Of a stretch of 30,419 bases of DNA, positions 1 through 7,316 are shown piece by piece. Each line of letters opens with the position of its first letter. The stretch's first letter is position 1. The notes below the pieces were generated by a model. It saw only the letters and a program-made list of their open reading frames with translations. It was not told where the DNA came from and ran no database searches. The stretch comes from an uncultured bacterium (GTDB taxonomy: Bacteria > Bacillota > Clostridia > Oscillospirales > Ruminococcaceae): positions 1 to 30,419 of the forward strand of contig CAJMLQ010000026.1 of assembly GCA_905214265.1 (NCBI GenBank), read 5' to 3'. The position numbers and the translations under genes are program-made.

Positions 1-790
1 TCAATCGCTGCATCGACCCCCGGATGGGAGGGATCGGCAAATGAAAAAGAGAAATCCTTACATCCAGGGAATGAAAGGTGATGATACAGAGCCTGCCGCC
101 CGGAGCCAGCAGGTCAAAGGCCTCGTCAAGTCCTTGGGAAAGAGCATCCAGTTCCGAATTCACTGCGATGCGGAGAGCCTGAAACGTCCGCTTACAGGGA
201 TTTTTTTCCCGTCTGGAGGCTGCCGGCATTGCAGATTTCACGATTTCCGCCAACTGGAAGGTTGTGGTGATCGGCGCATTTTCCCGCCTGCGGACAATGG
301 CCTGTGCAATACGGTAGGAGAACTTTTCCTCACCGTATTCCCGGAGGATCCTGGACAGCTCGTCCGCTGAAGCGGTATTGACCAGATCAGCGGCGCTTGT
401 CCCTTCCTGGGACATCCGCATATCCAGCGGCGCGTCCTTCTGATAGGAAAATCCCCGTTCCGCCGTGTCCAACTGATGGGAGGAAACTCCCAAATCCAGC
501 AGTACCCCGTCCACTCGGCTGATTCCCAGCCCGTCGAGGACCTCTCGGATGTTTCGGAAATTGGCCCTCACGACCTGCGCTCCCGGAAAAGGAGCCAGCC
601 GCTCCGAAGCAGCCGCGACCGCATCCGGATCCTGATCCAGGGCGATCAGGCGTCCGCCATCCAGCCGCCGGGCGATTTCAGAAGAATGTCCCGCGCCGCC
701 GGCTGTACCGTCGACATAGATGCCATTCGCCCGGATGTTGAGCCCCTCCATGCACTCATGGAGCATGACGGGGATGTGAGAAAACTCCAT
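1..790 (-). CDS. rsmH: 16S rRNA (cytosine-1402-N4)-methyltransferase RsmH, 3' end cut by window edge
   Basis: SAM-dependent methyltransferase that modifies C1402 of 16S rRNA; second gene of the division and cell wall cluster. The start (ATG at 788-790) follows an AAGGAGG site. The N-terminus MEFSHIPVMLHE is typical, the SAM-binding loop DGTAGGAGHS lies near residues 27-36, and LLDLGVSSHQLD is the family motif. 263 residues are visible of about 310 usual ones. Oddity: the highly conserved HSLEDR motif reads HSLDVRI near position 65, and the 20 residues after it do not look like RsmH, although the frame stays open to base 1. This could be a sequencing error, a contig-end chimera or real divergence. 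It lies 52 bases after mraZ and is probably cotranscribed with it. Confidence 0.93.
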   Translation of the reverse strand, partial: MEFSHIPVMLHECMEGLNIRANGIYVDGTAGGAGHSSEIARRLDGGRLIALDQDPDAVAAASERLAPFPGAQVVRANFRNIREVLDGLGISRVDGVLLDLGVSSHQLDTAERGFSYQKDAPLDMRMSQEGTSAADLVNTASADELSRILREYGEEKFSYRIAQAIVRRRENAPITTTFQLAEIVKSAMPAASRREKNPCKRTFQALRIAVNSELDALSQGLDEAFDLLAPGGRLCIITFHSLDVRISLFHLPIPPIRGSMQRL

Positions 791-842
791 GACTGCCTCC
801 TTGGGATAAAATACGGTTCTTGGGATCGTGATCTGTCTTTAC

Positions 843-1265
843 TCAGAAACCTAGAATGTCCACCAGCTCGCTGATGGATTCGGCGCTGATGTTGCCGCTG
901 ATCCGTTCCCACTCGTCCTTGCTCCAGATTTCACAGCGGTCGCCTGTACCAACAACCATGACGTCTTTTTCAAGGCCTGCATATTCCCGCAAATTCTGAG
1001 GAATGACGATACGGCCCTGCTTGTCCGGTTCGGCCTCAAAGGCGCTGGGAAAAAGGAAACGCTGGAGCTCTTTTGCTTTCGCTGTCGGATAGGTTTTGAT
1101 CTTGGCGGTTTTTTCCTCCCACTCAGCCATGGAATACACAGCCAGACAGTGGTCGCCCAACCCCTTTGCGATCATAAACCGGTCTCCCAGGTCTTCCCGG
1201 AGTTTGGCGGGGAAATTCAAACGCCCTTTTATATCTATACTGTAACCGTACTCGCCGATTAACAT
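843..1265 (-). CDS. mraZ: Transcriptional regulator MraZ
   Basis: First gene of the division/cell wall cluster; MraZ is a ring-forming DNA-binding protein that represses its own operon. The 140 residues match the usual length (about 143). The two SpoVT/AbrB-like swapped-hairpin repeats each carry the DxxGR signature: DIKGRLNFPAKLR near residue 11 and DKQGRIVIPQNLR near residue 81. The frame is open 25 codons further upstream, but the start chosen (MLIGEYGYS) has an AAGGAGGTGG site directly before it and matches the family N-terminus. It is followed after 52 bases by rsmH. A promoter and a tandem 10-base operator lie upstream. Confidence 0.95.
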   Translation of the reverse strand: MLIGEYGYSIDIKGRLNFPAKLREDLGDRFMIAKGLGDHCLAVYSMAEWEEKTAKIKTYPTAKAKELQRFLFPSAFEAEPDKQGRIVIPQNLREYAGLEKDVMVVGTGDRCEIWSKDEWERISGNISAESISELVDILGF

Positions 1266-1340
1266 TCCCCACCACCTCCTTTTGAGCAGGCCCGTTTTTT
1301 CCGCTGGGTTTCCGCGGCCCGCGGTCCAAAACCCGCTCAT

Positions 1341-1380
1341 TTCGTGGCACTTTTCACCATTTTTAACCGCTCTTCACCAC
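1341..1380 (-). promoter_or_regulatory. Tandem 10-base repeats, probable MraZ operator
   Basis: On the minus strand four consecutive 10-base units read GTGGTGAAGA, GCGGTTAAAA, ATGGTGAAAA and GTGCCACGAA; the first three share RYGGTKAARA and the last is degenerate. They begin about four bases after the predicted transcription start of mraZ. Known MraZ operators are short GTGG-type repeats at helical spacing upstream of mraZ, so autorepression is the likely role. The assignment rests on pattern and position. Confidence 0.7.
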
Positions 1381-1390
1381 TCTGTCTTTA

Positions 1391-1419
1391 ATTATAACCA
1401 CTTCGTCACTATTTTGCAA
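1391..1419 (-). promoter_or_regulatory. SigA-type promoter of mraZ-rsmH
   Basis: On the minus strand, -35 TTGCAA (1414-1419), a 17-base spacer and a perfect -10 TATAAT (1391-1396). The start site would fall near 1384, just before the tandem operator repeats. Confidence 0.8.
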
Positions 1420-1504
1420 CTATTTTTTTCGGTCCCGGTTGCAGAATTCCGGCCATTCACAAATTATTTACAATTTATAAGCGCTAAAAATTCCCAATTG
1501 CTGA

Positions 1505-1551
1505 CAAAAAAGCCCACAGAAGCGGAGAACCGCAACCTGCAGGCTTTTGAT
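1505..1551 (-). terminator. Intrinsic terminator after ydbT-like gene
   Basis: On the minus strand an AAAAGCC ... GGGCTTTT stem with an inner GCGG/CCGC helix is followed by a run of T. It lies about 20 bases after the stop codon of the upstream gene. Confidence 0.7.
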
Positions 1552-1568
1552 TTTGCCGGACCGCCCGG

Positions 1569-3023
1569 CTATTTTCCCAGAATCCGAAGGAACTCCTCCA
1601 CCTCAGAGGCGTCGACATTATGAACTCGGATGTGGTGGCGGGTTTCCGTAAAGGTATAAACCCGGATATCCGCGCAGTTTGACATTTTTTGGAACAGAGA
1701 CTGATGGATTTCCACTTTTGCGATCTTATCCTTGTGGAGAACCGTAGTAAAAAACGCATAAGCAAATGTGGAGTGGAAGGTATAAATATCCCCCCGGATC
1801 CCGATCCCCACATGAAAAAAGGCCGCGATCTTGACAAACAGCCACCAAACAGCCGGGATTTCCGCCATAATCGCAAAATACCGGATCAGCTCCGCTAGAG
1901 AAGGGAACAGGTATCCCAACAGCCAAAACCCAGCCAGCAGTCCCAGAATCGTTCCGCAAGGCGGGATCAGGAACCGAGTGATGACTTTGCGCGGCGGCTT
2001 ATATCGCCGTTCAGAAACCCGAATCTCCGGCAGGATCAGCCGCAGATTCCGCCGCAGATCCCGCTTGTCGACTGCCGGGAGCAGCACGGACAGCTCGTTC
2101 TTCTCCTTACCGTAGCCGGTGCAGTTGATAAAGGCCGAACAGAAACCGAACAGCTTGGTCAGCAGGCTCTGGCGCAGCGTCAGGAAATTGATCCGTTCCA
2201 CTGCCATGTAGTATTCCTTCCGGACCAAAACCCCCACCCGGATAAACAACTGCTTCCCCCGCCGGACCGCCCGAAAGCCCAGATGATTGACCAGGTTGAT
2301 GAGAAAGGCGATTCCCCACCCTCCCAGGATCACCGCCGCGACCATGGCGGCCGCCGGAGGAATCCGAAAAGCGAGAAACTGGACGATCCGGGTCAGAGAA
2401 TGGACCAACAGCTTTTCAAACTGCTCCCCCAGGACCTTGCCGGTCTGGGAGATAAACGTGGAAACAAACAGCACTCCGGTCAGGGTGTTGGAGGTAATCA
2501 GAGAAAGGATCGCAATGTAAAGCGGACGGGGCTGATACGTCCGTGCCGTCAGCTCACCGCCGGGCCGCGCCGGCTCCTCGGCCAGAAATTCCACCCCTTT
2601 TTCCAGGAAATCCTTGGCCTGGGCTTCCCGCAGCAGAAGGCTGATATCCGCACGGGAGCTGCTCCCGCTGTCCGTTTCCATCCGCATCCGGACGATGTGG
2701 AAGGGACGCAGGTAAAAGGGCTTCTCCACCACCGCGGAAGAAAGATTGGCATAGGGAATGTACCGCGCTTCATTAAATAATACGCCGCTTTCCACATAAA
2801 TTCCCTTATTCTGCAAAGCGTAGGTGGTGCACAGCCATTGGAGCACACCAAATCCCACTACAGACAGTAAAATCAGGATATCGAACCAGGCGCCTTTCGC
2901 CCAGGCCCAGACATCCCCCCTCAGCAAAAGCAGCGACCGCAACAGCGGCAGAAGCAAAAGCAGGATATACTTGGAAAAGGCGTGAACAATTGCCAGCGGG
3001 TGCTGTCGCTCGAATTCAGTCAT
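1569..3023 (-). CDS. ydbT: PH domain-containing membrane protein, YdbT-like
   Basis: 484 residues, close to Bacillus subtilis YdbT (about 490). Several hydrophobic segments (residues about 17-35, 48-66, 168-190, 215-245, 350-395) alternate with soluble blocks resembling bacterial PH (bPH2/DUF304) domains, for example GIYVESGVLFNEARYIPYANLS near 75 and VRKEYYMAVERINFLTLRQS near 268. It overlaps the end of the ydbS-like gene by 8 bases, so the two are translationally coupled and probably form one complex. In B. subtilis ydbST belongs to the SigW envelope-stress regulon and has been linked to bacteriocin resistance; no SigW-type promoter is evident here. A GGAAGGGGAA ribosome site precedes the start. 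The biochemical role is unknown. Confidence 0.82.
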   Translation of the reverse strand: MTEFERQHPLAIVHAFSKYILLLLLPLLRSLLLLRGDVWAWAKGAWFDILILLSVVGFGVLQWLCTTYALQNKGIYVESGVLFNEARYIPYANLSSAVVEKPFYLRPFHIVRMRMETDSGSSSRADISLLLREAQAKDFLEKGVEFLAEEPARPGGELTARTYQPRPLYIAILSLITSNTLTGVLFVSTFISQTGKVLGEQFEKLLVHSLTRIVQFLAFRIPPAAAMVAAVILGGWGIAFLINLVNHLGFRAVRRGKQLFIRVGVLVRKEYYMAVERINFLTLRQSLLTKLFGFCSAFINCTGYGKEKNELSVLLPAVDKRDLRRNLRLILPEIRVSERRYKPPRKVITRFLIPPCGTILGLLAGFWLLGYLFPSLAELIRYFAIMAEIPAVWWLFVKIAAFFHVGIGIRGDIYTFHSTFAYAFFTTVLHKDKIAKVEIHQSLFQKMSNCADIRVYTFTETRHHIRVHNVDASEVEEFLRILGK

Positions 3024-3495
3024 GGCGCTTTCCCCTTCCGGAGGCGAAGATCCGCGACTTGATAGCCGGACGCTTGGGTGTGATCTCCTGAAGAAGGGCT
3101 TCTGCCTCCCGTATGGGAAGGCAGGGCAGCATCAGGCTCCCGCCCATGGAGGAAACCACAAGGCTCCTGGTCCGCAGCAGCGGCGAAACCGGGCTCCGGA
3201 CAATGGTCACGTACATGATCGATCTGCGCAGCACCCGGGTCCGGACAAAGAAAAAGACGCCGCGGCTGTATTCGATATATTCTGGCGTGATCGTATACCG
3301 GCAGCTCTCATACAGCAGAGGCAGCCACAGAAAGCAACAGAACACCAGCGCCAGCCCAATCAGCCAGAGAATCAGATACCAATACCATGTGCGGGCAGGC
3401 AGAAACCATAAAACCGCCCCTGCCAGAACCGCCGCAGCTAGAATCACGCCGGCCTCCCAAACAGCCAATATCTTTTTGGAGATCCCGCCTTCCAT
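3016..3495 (-). CDS. ydbS: PH domain-containing membrane protein, YdbS-like
   Basis: 159 residues from the chosen start, the same length as B. subtilis YdbS. Two adjacent transmembrane helices (about residues 10-30 and 38-60) precede one bPH2 domain with ITPEYIEYSRGVFFFVRTRVLRRS. An ATG nine codons upstream (3522) is open, but it has no ribosome site and sits at the predicted transcription start; the ATG at 3495 has GGAAAGGGAG at good spacing. Forms an operon with the ydbT-like gene (8-base overlap). A bPH2 protein with two helices is a membrane scaffold of unknown function. Confidence 0.82.
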   Translation of the reverse strand: MEGGISKKILAVWEAGVILAAAVLAGAVLWFLPARTWYWYLILWLIGLALVFCCFLWLPLLYESCRYTITPEYIEYSRGVFFFVRTRVLRRSIMYVTIVRSPVSPLLRTRSLVVSSMGGSLMLPCLPIREAEALLQEITPKRPAIKSRIFASGRGKRHD

Positions 3496-3530
3496 GCCGC
3501 ACTCCCTTTCCACGAAACTCATCTTTCGTT

Positions 3531-3559
3531 ATTTTACCATAATCCGCCCATCAATTCAA
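3531..3559 (-). promoter_or_regulatory. Promoter of ydbS-ydbT
   Basis: On the minus strand, -35 TTGAAT (3554-3559), 17-base spacer, -10 TAAAAT (3531-3536). The start site near 3524 supports the downstream ATG at 3495 as the ydbS start. Confidence 0.65.
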
Positions 3560-3598
3560 ACAATATATGTAAAATCCTGAAAAATGCCCAATATTTCC

Positions 3599-3616
3599 AA
3601 AAAAGTTCTCTTTTCT
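3599..3616. repeat. AT-rich palindrome, copy A
   Basis: AAAAAAG-TTCT-CTTTTCT, an imperfect inverted repeat with a 4-base centre. The same element recurs at 11901-11918 (perfect) and 14461-14479. This copy sits 17 bases upstream of the -35 of the symporter gene, in the intergenic region it shares with ydbS. See findings. Confidence 0.55.
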
Positions 3617-3632
3617 AATTCATCGCTTTATC

Positions 3633-3661
3633 TTGCTATCTTGCTGCTTTTATGTTAAAAT
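3633..3661 (+). promoter_or_regulatory. Promoter of putP-like symporter
   Basis: -35 TTGCTA (3633-3638), 17-base spacer, -10 TAAAAT (3656-3661). The start site would be near 3668, about 26 bases before the GTG start codon. Confidence 0.65.
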
Positions 3662-3693
3662 AAGAGAAAATATCACAAAAGGGTGAACAGATC

Positions 3694-5202
3694 GTGGACA
3701 ATATTGGAATTATTATCATCGTTTTTCTCTGCTACCTGGTAGCCATGGTTGGGATCGGATTCTATTTCTTCAAAAAGAATAAGAATGCCTCCGACTATAT
3801 TCTCGGCGGCCGCAACCTGAATCCCTGGGTCGCGGCCATGTCCGCTCAGGCATCGGATATGTCCGGCTGGCTGCTTCTAGGCCTTCCCGGAACTGCCTAT
3901 GTCCTCTTCGGCGGTACGTCGGAGGCAATCTGGACGGCCATCGGACTGGCGCTGGGGACCTATCTCAACTGGCTGATCGTCGCAAAGCGCCTCCGCAAAT
4001 ACACTGCCGTAGCCGGGGACTCTATCACGCTGCCCCAGTTTTTTGAAAACCGCTTTCATGACAAAAAAGGGATCATCAAAGGCGTTTCCTCTATTTTCAT
4101 CCTAATCTTCTTCCTTTTTTACACTGCGTCCATGTTTTCGGCAGGTGCGAAGCTCTTTCAATCGGTATTTAACATTCCCTACCAGCAGGCGCTGCTCATC
4201 GGCGCCATCATTATCGTCTCCTACACCTTTCTGGGCGGGTTTCTGGCAGTCTGCTGGACAGACACCATCCAGGGCGTTCTGATGTTTCTGGCTCTGATCG
4301 TTACCCCCATCGTCGCATTCTGCACCTTGGGCGGCGGTGAAGGCGTCACGGCTCTGCTGGCGGAGATTCCGGAAAAATTCACCCTGCTTCCCATGGCGGA
4401 CGGCCATGTCAACATCCTTCTGCTGATCTCTGCCCTGGCCTGGGGTATCGGCTATTTCGGCCAGCCCCACATCCTTCCCCGCTTCATGGCAATCCGTTCC
4501 TCCAAAGAGATCCGGCCGGCGCGGATCATCGCTATCATCTGGGTCGTGATTACTCTCGGCGCCGCCATCCTGGTGGGCGTCCTCGGCTCTTTCCTCTACC
4601 CGAACCTCGCCGATCCCGAGCAGGTGTTCATCACGATGGTAGGCAAGCTTTTCCCGCCGGTCATCACCGGTATTCTGCTGACCGCCATCCTGGCGGCAAT
4701 TATGAGCACCGCCGACAGCCAGCTCCTAGTTGCCTCCTCCGCTGTGTCGTCTGACCTCTACGGCGGGCTTATCAACAAACAGGCAAAACCTCAAACCCTC
4801 CTCTGGATCAGCCGCATCACGGTGATCGTGATCTCCATCGTCGCCGCCCTGCTGGTATCGGTGGAAAACCCCGCGGAGGGGACCCTCATGTATAAGATCA
4901 ACGAGTCGGTCTTCAAACTGGTTGCCTTCGCCTGGGCCGGATTCGGCGCAGCTTTCGGCCCCATCGTCCTTTTCTCCCTATTCTGGCGGCGGACCACCAA
5001 GCAGGGCGCACTGTGGGGCATCATTTCCGGCGGCGTCACTGCCTGCATCTGGTGGCTCAACAGCGGCGGCATCTTCGACGTCTACGAGATCGTCCCCGGC
5101 TTCCTGGTGTCCTCCATTGTCATCGTCGTGGTCAGCCTGCTGACCAAGCTCCCCGAGGAAATCGGCAAGGAGTTCGATTCCGTAAAGAACTCTGAAATCT
5201 AG
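3694..5202 (+). CDS. putP: Sodium:proline symporter, PutP family (SSS)
   Basis: 502 residues, about 12-13 transmembrane helices, the standard length for the sodium:solute symporter family. Family signatures: FLLGGRNL-like segment YILGGRNLNPWVAAMSAQ at residues 36-53, ASDMSGWLLLGLPG following it (the sodium-site loop of helix 2), and AAIMSTADSQLLVASS near residue 330, which holds the Ser/Thr pair that coordinates sodium in PutP. Substrate proline is the best guess from the overall similarity to PutP, but other amino or carboxylic acids are possible. The start is GTG with AAAGGGTG eight bases upstream. It is a single-gene unit with its own promoter and terminator, divergent from ydbS. Confidence 0.9.
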   Translation: MDNIGIIIIVFLCYLVAMVGIGFYFFKKNKNASDYILGGRNLNPWVAAMSAQASDMSGWLLLGLPGTAYVLFGGTSEAIWTAIGLALGTYLNWLIVAKRLRKYTAVAGDSITLPQFFENRFHDKKGIIKGVSSIFILIFFLFYTASMFSAGAKLFQSVFNIPYQQALLIGAIIIVSYTFLGGFLAVCWTDTIQGVLMFLALIVTPIVAFCTLGGGEGVTALLAEIPEKFTLLPMADGHVNILLLISALAWGIGYFGQPHILPRFMAIRSSKEIRPARIIAIIWVVITLGAAILVGVLGSFLYPNLADPEQVFITMVGKLFPPVITGILLTAILAAIMSTADSQLLVASSAVSSDLYGGLINKQAKPQTLLWISRITVIVISIVAALLVSVENPAEGTLMYKINESVFKLVAFAWAGFGAAFGPIVLFSLFWRRTTKQGALWGIISGGVTACIWWLNSGGIFDVYEIVPGFLVSSIVIVVVSLLTKLPEEIGKEFDSVKNSEI

Positions 5203-5216
5203 CAGAGACTTTTCCG

Positions 5217-5254
5217 CGCCCCGTCTTCGGACCTATCCGGAGACGGGGCGTTTT
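5217..5254 (+). terminator. Intrinsic terminator after putP
   Basis: CGCCCCGTCT-(T)CGG, loop ACCTAT, CCG(G)-AGACGGGGCG, then TTTT. It starts 14 bases after the stop codon and separates putP from the pst locus. Confidence 0.85.
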
Positions 5255-5272
5255 ACATTTGCACGCCGCCTT

Positions 5273-5322
5273 TTTACCCTCGTTTTACAGAAGCTATACC
5301 GCAGATTGCTTTTGAAATTACA
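5273..5322 (+). promoter_or_regulatory. Probable PhoP binding region (PHO box) of pstS
   Basis: Five hexamers spaced exactly 11 bases apart: TTTACC 5273, TTTACA 5284, TATACC 5295, TTGCTT 5306 (weak) and ATTACA 5317. This matches the Gram-positive PhoP box, TT(A/C/T)ACA-like repeats separated by 5 bases. The last four span about -61 to -23 relative to the predicted start, the usual place for activation. A PhoP homologue is encoded in the same locus. Confidence 0.7.
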
Positions 5323-5338
5323 AGAAAAACCGTACAAT
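5312..5338 (+). promoter_or_regulatory. Promoter of pstS, weak -35
   Basis: -10 TACAAT (5333-5338). The nearest -35-like sequence, TTGAAA at 5312-5317, is only 15 bases away, shorter than the optimum. A poor -35 under a PHO box is what an activator-dependent promoter looks like. Confidence 0.6.
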
Positions 5339-5371
5339 ATACTTGTAAAAAGAAGAAAGGAAGAATCGAAA

Positions 5372-6262
5372 ATGAAAAAGCTGACTTCGATAATTGCAGC
5401 GGCCCTGATGGCCTCCCTCGTCCTCTCCAGCTGCGGAGACAACAATGTTTCTTCTACCCCGGAAAGCTCCTCTGAATCTAACCCCAGCGTATCCAGCGCG
5501 CAACCCTCCTCTGAGGCCGGCGAACCGGAAAAGATCACCGGCACCGTCTCCATGTCCGGCTCCACCTCCATGGAAAAGGTTGCCAAGGCTCTGGCGGAAA
5601 GTTTCAATGAAAAATACCCCGACGTGGCGGTAGATGTCCAGCTGGGCGGCTCCTCCACCGGCATCAAGAACGCCCAGGAAGACGTTTCCGACATCGGCAA
5701 CGTCAGCCGGGATCTGAAAGACACCGAAACCGGCCTTACCGCTCACAAGATCGCCCTGGACGGCATCGGCGTGGTCGTCAACCCCGCCAACCCCGTGGAA
5801 GACCTGACCATGGAGCAGATCGCCCAGATCTACACCGGCGAGATCACCAACTGGAAAGACGTCGGCGGCGAGGACATGGAGATCTACGTGGTAGGCCGTG
5901 AGGACGGCTCCGGCACCCGGGACGCCTTTGAATCCGTCACCGGCGTCGGCGAAAACGCCAAGTACGCCTCCATGCAGACCTCTACCGGCGCGGCCAAGAC
6001 CACGGTAGCCACCACCCCCGGCGCCATCGGATACGTTTCCTTCGACTCCGTGGACGACACCGTCAAGACCGTGAAGGTCGGCGGCGTGGCCATCTCCGTG
6101 GAGACCATCAAGGACGGCTCCTACACCCTCCAGCGGCCCTTCGTCATGGTGACAAAGGAAGGCGCGACCTTAAGCGACGCCGCCCAGGCGTTCCTGGACT
6201 ACGTCCTCAGCGACGAGGGCCAGGCGGTCTGCGTCAAGGTCGGTCTGGTCTCTGTCAAGTAA
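5372..6262 (+). CDS. pstS: Phosphate-binding lipoprotein PstS
   Basis: Extracellular phosphate receptor of the Pst ABC transporter, tethered to the membrane by lipid. 296 residues. The signal peptide ends in the lipobox LSSC (Cys21); a Ser-rich linker follows to about residue 50. The mature domain has SMSGSTSMEKVAKALAE, LGGSSTGIKNA and GREDGSGTRDAFE, the serine and arginine loops that hold phosphate in PstS. The frame is open 22 codons upstream, but that stretch covers the promoter; the ATG at 5372 follows GAAAGGAAG. It is the first gene of pstSCAB-phoPR and is followed by a terminator-like hairpin that probably sets an excess of PstS over the membrane parts. Confidence 0.95.
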   Translation: MKKLTSIIAAALMASLVLSSCGDNNVSSTPESSSESNPSVSSAQPSSEAGEPEKITGTVSMSGSTSMEKVAKALAESFNEKYPDVAVDVQLGGSSTGIKNAQEDVSDIGNVSRDLKDTETGLTAHKIALDGIGVVVNPANPVEDLTMEQIAQIYTGEITNWKDVGGEDMEIYVVGREDGSGTRDAFESVTGVGENAKYASMQTSTGAAKTTVATTPGAIGYVSFDSVDDTVKTVKVGGVAISVETIKDGSYTLQRPFVMVTKEGATLSDAAQAFLDYVLSDEGQAVCVKVGLVSVK

Positions 6263-6276
6263 GACTCCTTCTTCCG

Positions 6277-6308
6277 AAAATCCGGGGCGTCCCGCTCCGG
6301 ATTTTTTC
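6277..6308 (+). terminator. Partial (attenuating) terminator between pstS and pstC
   Basis: AAAATCCGG, an 11-base loop, CCGGATTTT, then TTC: a 9-base-pair stem with a T run, 14 bases after the pstS stop. No convincing promoter is seen before pstC, so read-through is probably required for pstCAB. Confidence 0.75.
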
Positions 6309-6374
6309 AAAAGCGTCATGTAAAGTTTTTCCATAGCGCCCGTTGATTTTCTGCAAACCGAAAGGATGGTTTCC

Positions 6375-7286
6375 ATGTCCGACAAACCGGCCGTTTCCGA
6401 CGGGCTTTCCAAGGCAAACGCCGCCAAAAACGCGGTGGAATCCCTCATGAACGGCATCTTCTTCGTCTGCGGCATCGCCTCGGTGCTCTGCGTCGTGGCG
6501 ATTACCGTCTACATGCTCATTTCCGGCATCCCCGCCATCCGGGAGATCGGCCTGTGGGACTTCCTCTTCGGGACCGAATGGGCCCCCACCGCTTCGGAAC
6601 CGCTCTTCGGTATCCTTCCGATGATCCTCACGTCCATCGTCGGCACCATTGGAGCGATTCTCGTCGGCGTCCCTCTCGGGCTCTTCACCGCGGTGTTCAT
6701 CTGCTACCTCACTCCCAAAAAGTTGGGAAAGCTGCTGGTTTCCGCTGTGGAGCTGCTGGCGGGCATCCCGTCGGTCATTTTCGGCCTAGTGGGGATGATC
6801 GTCCTCTCTCCTTTTATCGCCAACACCTTTGGCATTCCCTCCGGTGCGACGCTGCTGACCTCCATGCTGGTCCTGGCCGTGATGATCCTGCCCACCATCG
6901 TCAGCGTAACCATCACCTCCCTCCGGGCCGTTCCTCAGGAATATTACGACGGTTCCCTGGCCTTGGGCGCGACGCCGGTGACCAGCATCTTTAAGATGAA
7001 CATCCGCGCTGCCAGATCCGGCATCATCACCGGCGTCGTTCTGGGCGTTGGCCGCGCCATCGGCGAAACCATGGCGATCATTATGGTTTCCGGCAACGTT
7101 CCCAATATGCCCAATCTGTTCAAAAGCGTCCGGTTTCTCACCACCGGTATCGTCTCGGAGATGAGCTATGCCGCCGGGCTCCACCGCCAGTCGCTGTTCA
7201 GCATCGGCCTGATCCTCTTCGTCTTCATCTTCATCATCAACCTGATTTTGAACAGCATCCTGAAAAAGGGTGCCAAAGCCCGCTGA
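6375..7286 (+). CDS. pstC: Phosphate ABC transporter permease PstC
   Basis: Inner-membrane permease subunit of the Pst system; pairs with PstA to form the phosphate channel. 303 residues with six predicted helices. The coupling-helix region reads ALGATPVTSIFKMNIRAARSGIITG (residues about 194-218), the loop that contacts PstB, and GRAIGETMAIIMVSGN follows, typical of PstC. Two in-frame ATGs exist, at 6366 and 6375. The AAAGGA site touches the first but has normal spacing to the second, so MSDKPAVSDG is taken as the start. pstA follows after a 30-base gap. Confidence 0.94.
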   Translation: MSDKPAVSDGLSKANAAKNAVESLMNGIFFVCGIASVLCVVAITVYMLISGIPAIREIGLWDFLFGTEWAPTASEPLFGILPMILTSIVGTIGAILVGVPLGLFTAVFICYLTPKKLGKLLVSAVELLAGIPSVIFGLVGMIVLSPFIANTFGIPSGATLLTSMLVLAVMILPTIVSVTITSLRAVPQEYYDGSLALGATPVTSIFKMNIRAARSGIITGVVLGVGRAIGETMAIIMVSGNVPNMPNLFKSVRFLTTGIVSEMSYAAGLHRQSLFSIGLILFVFIFIINLILNSILKKGAKAR

Positions 7287-7316
7287 CCGCCAGCCGCAGA
7301 AAGGAATGGATTCTCT

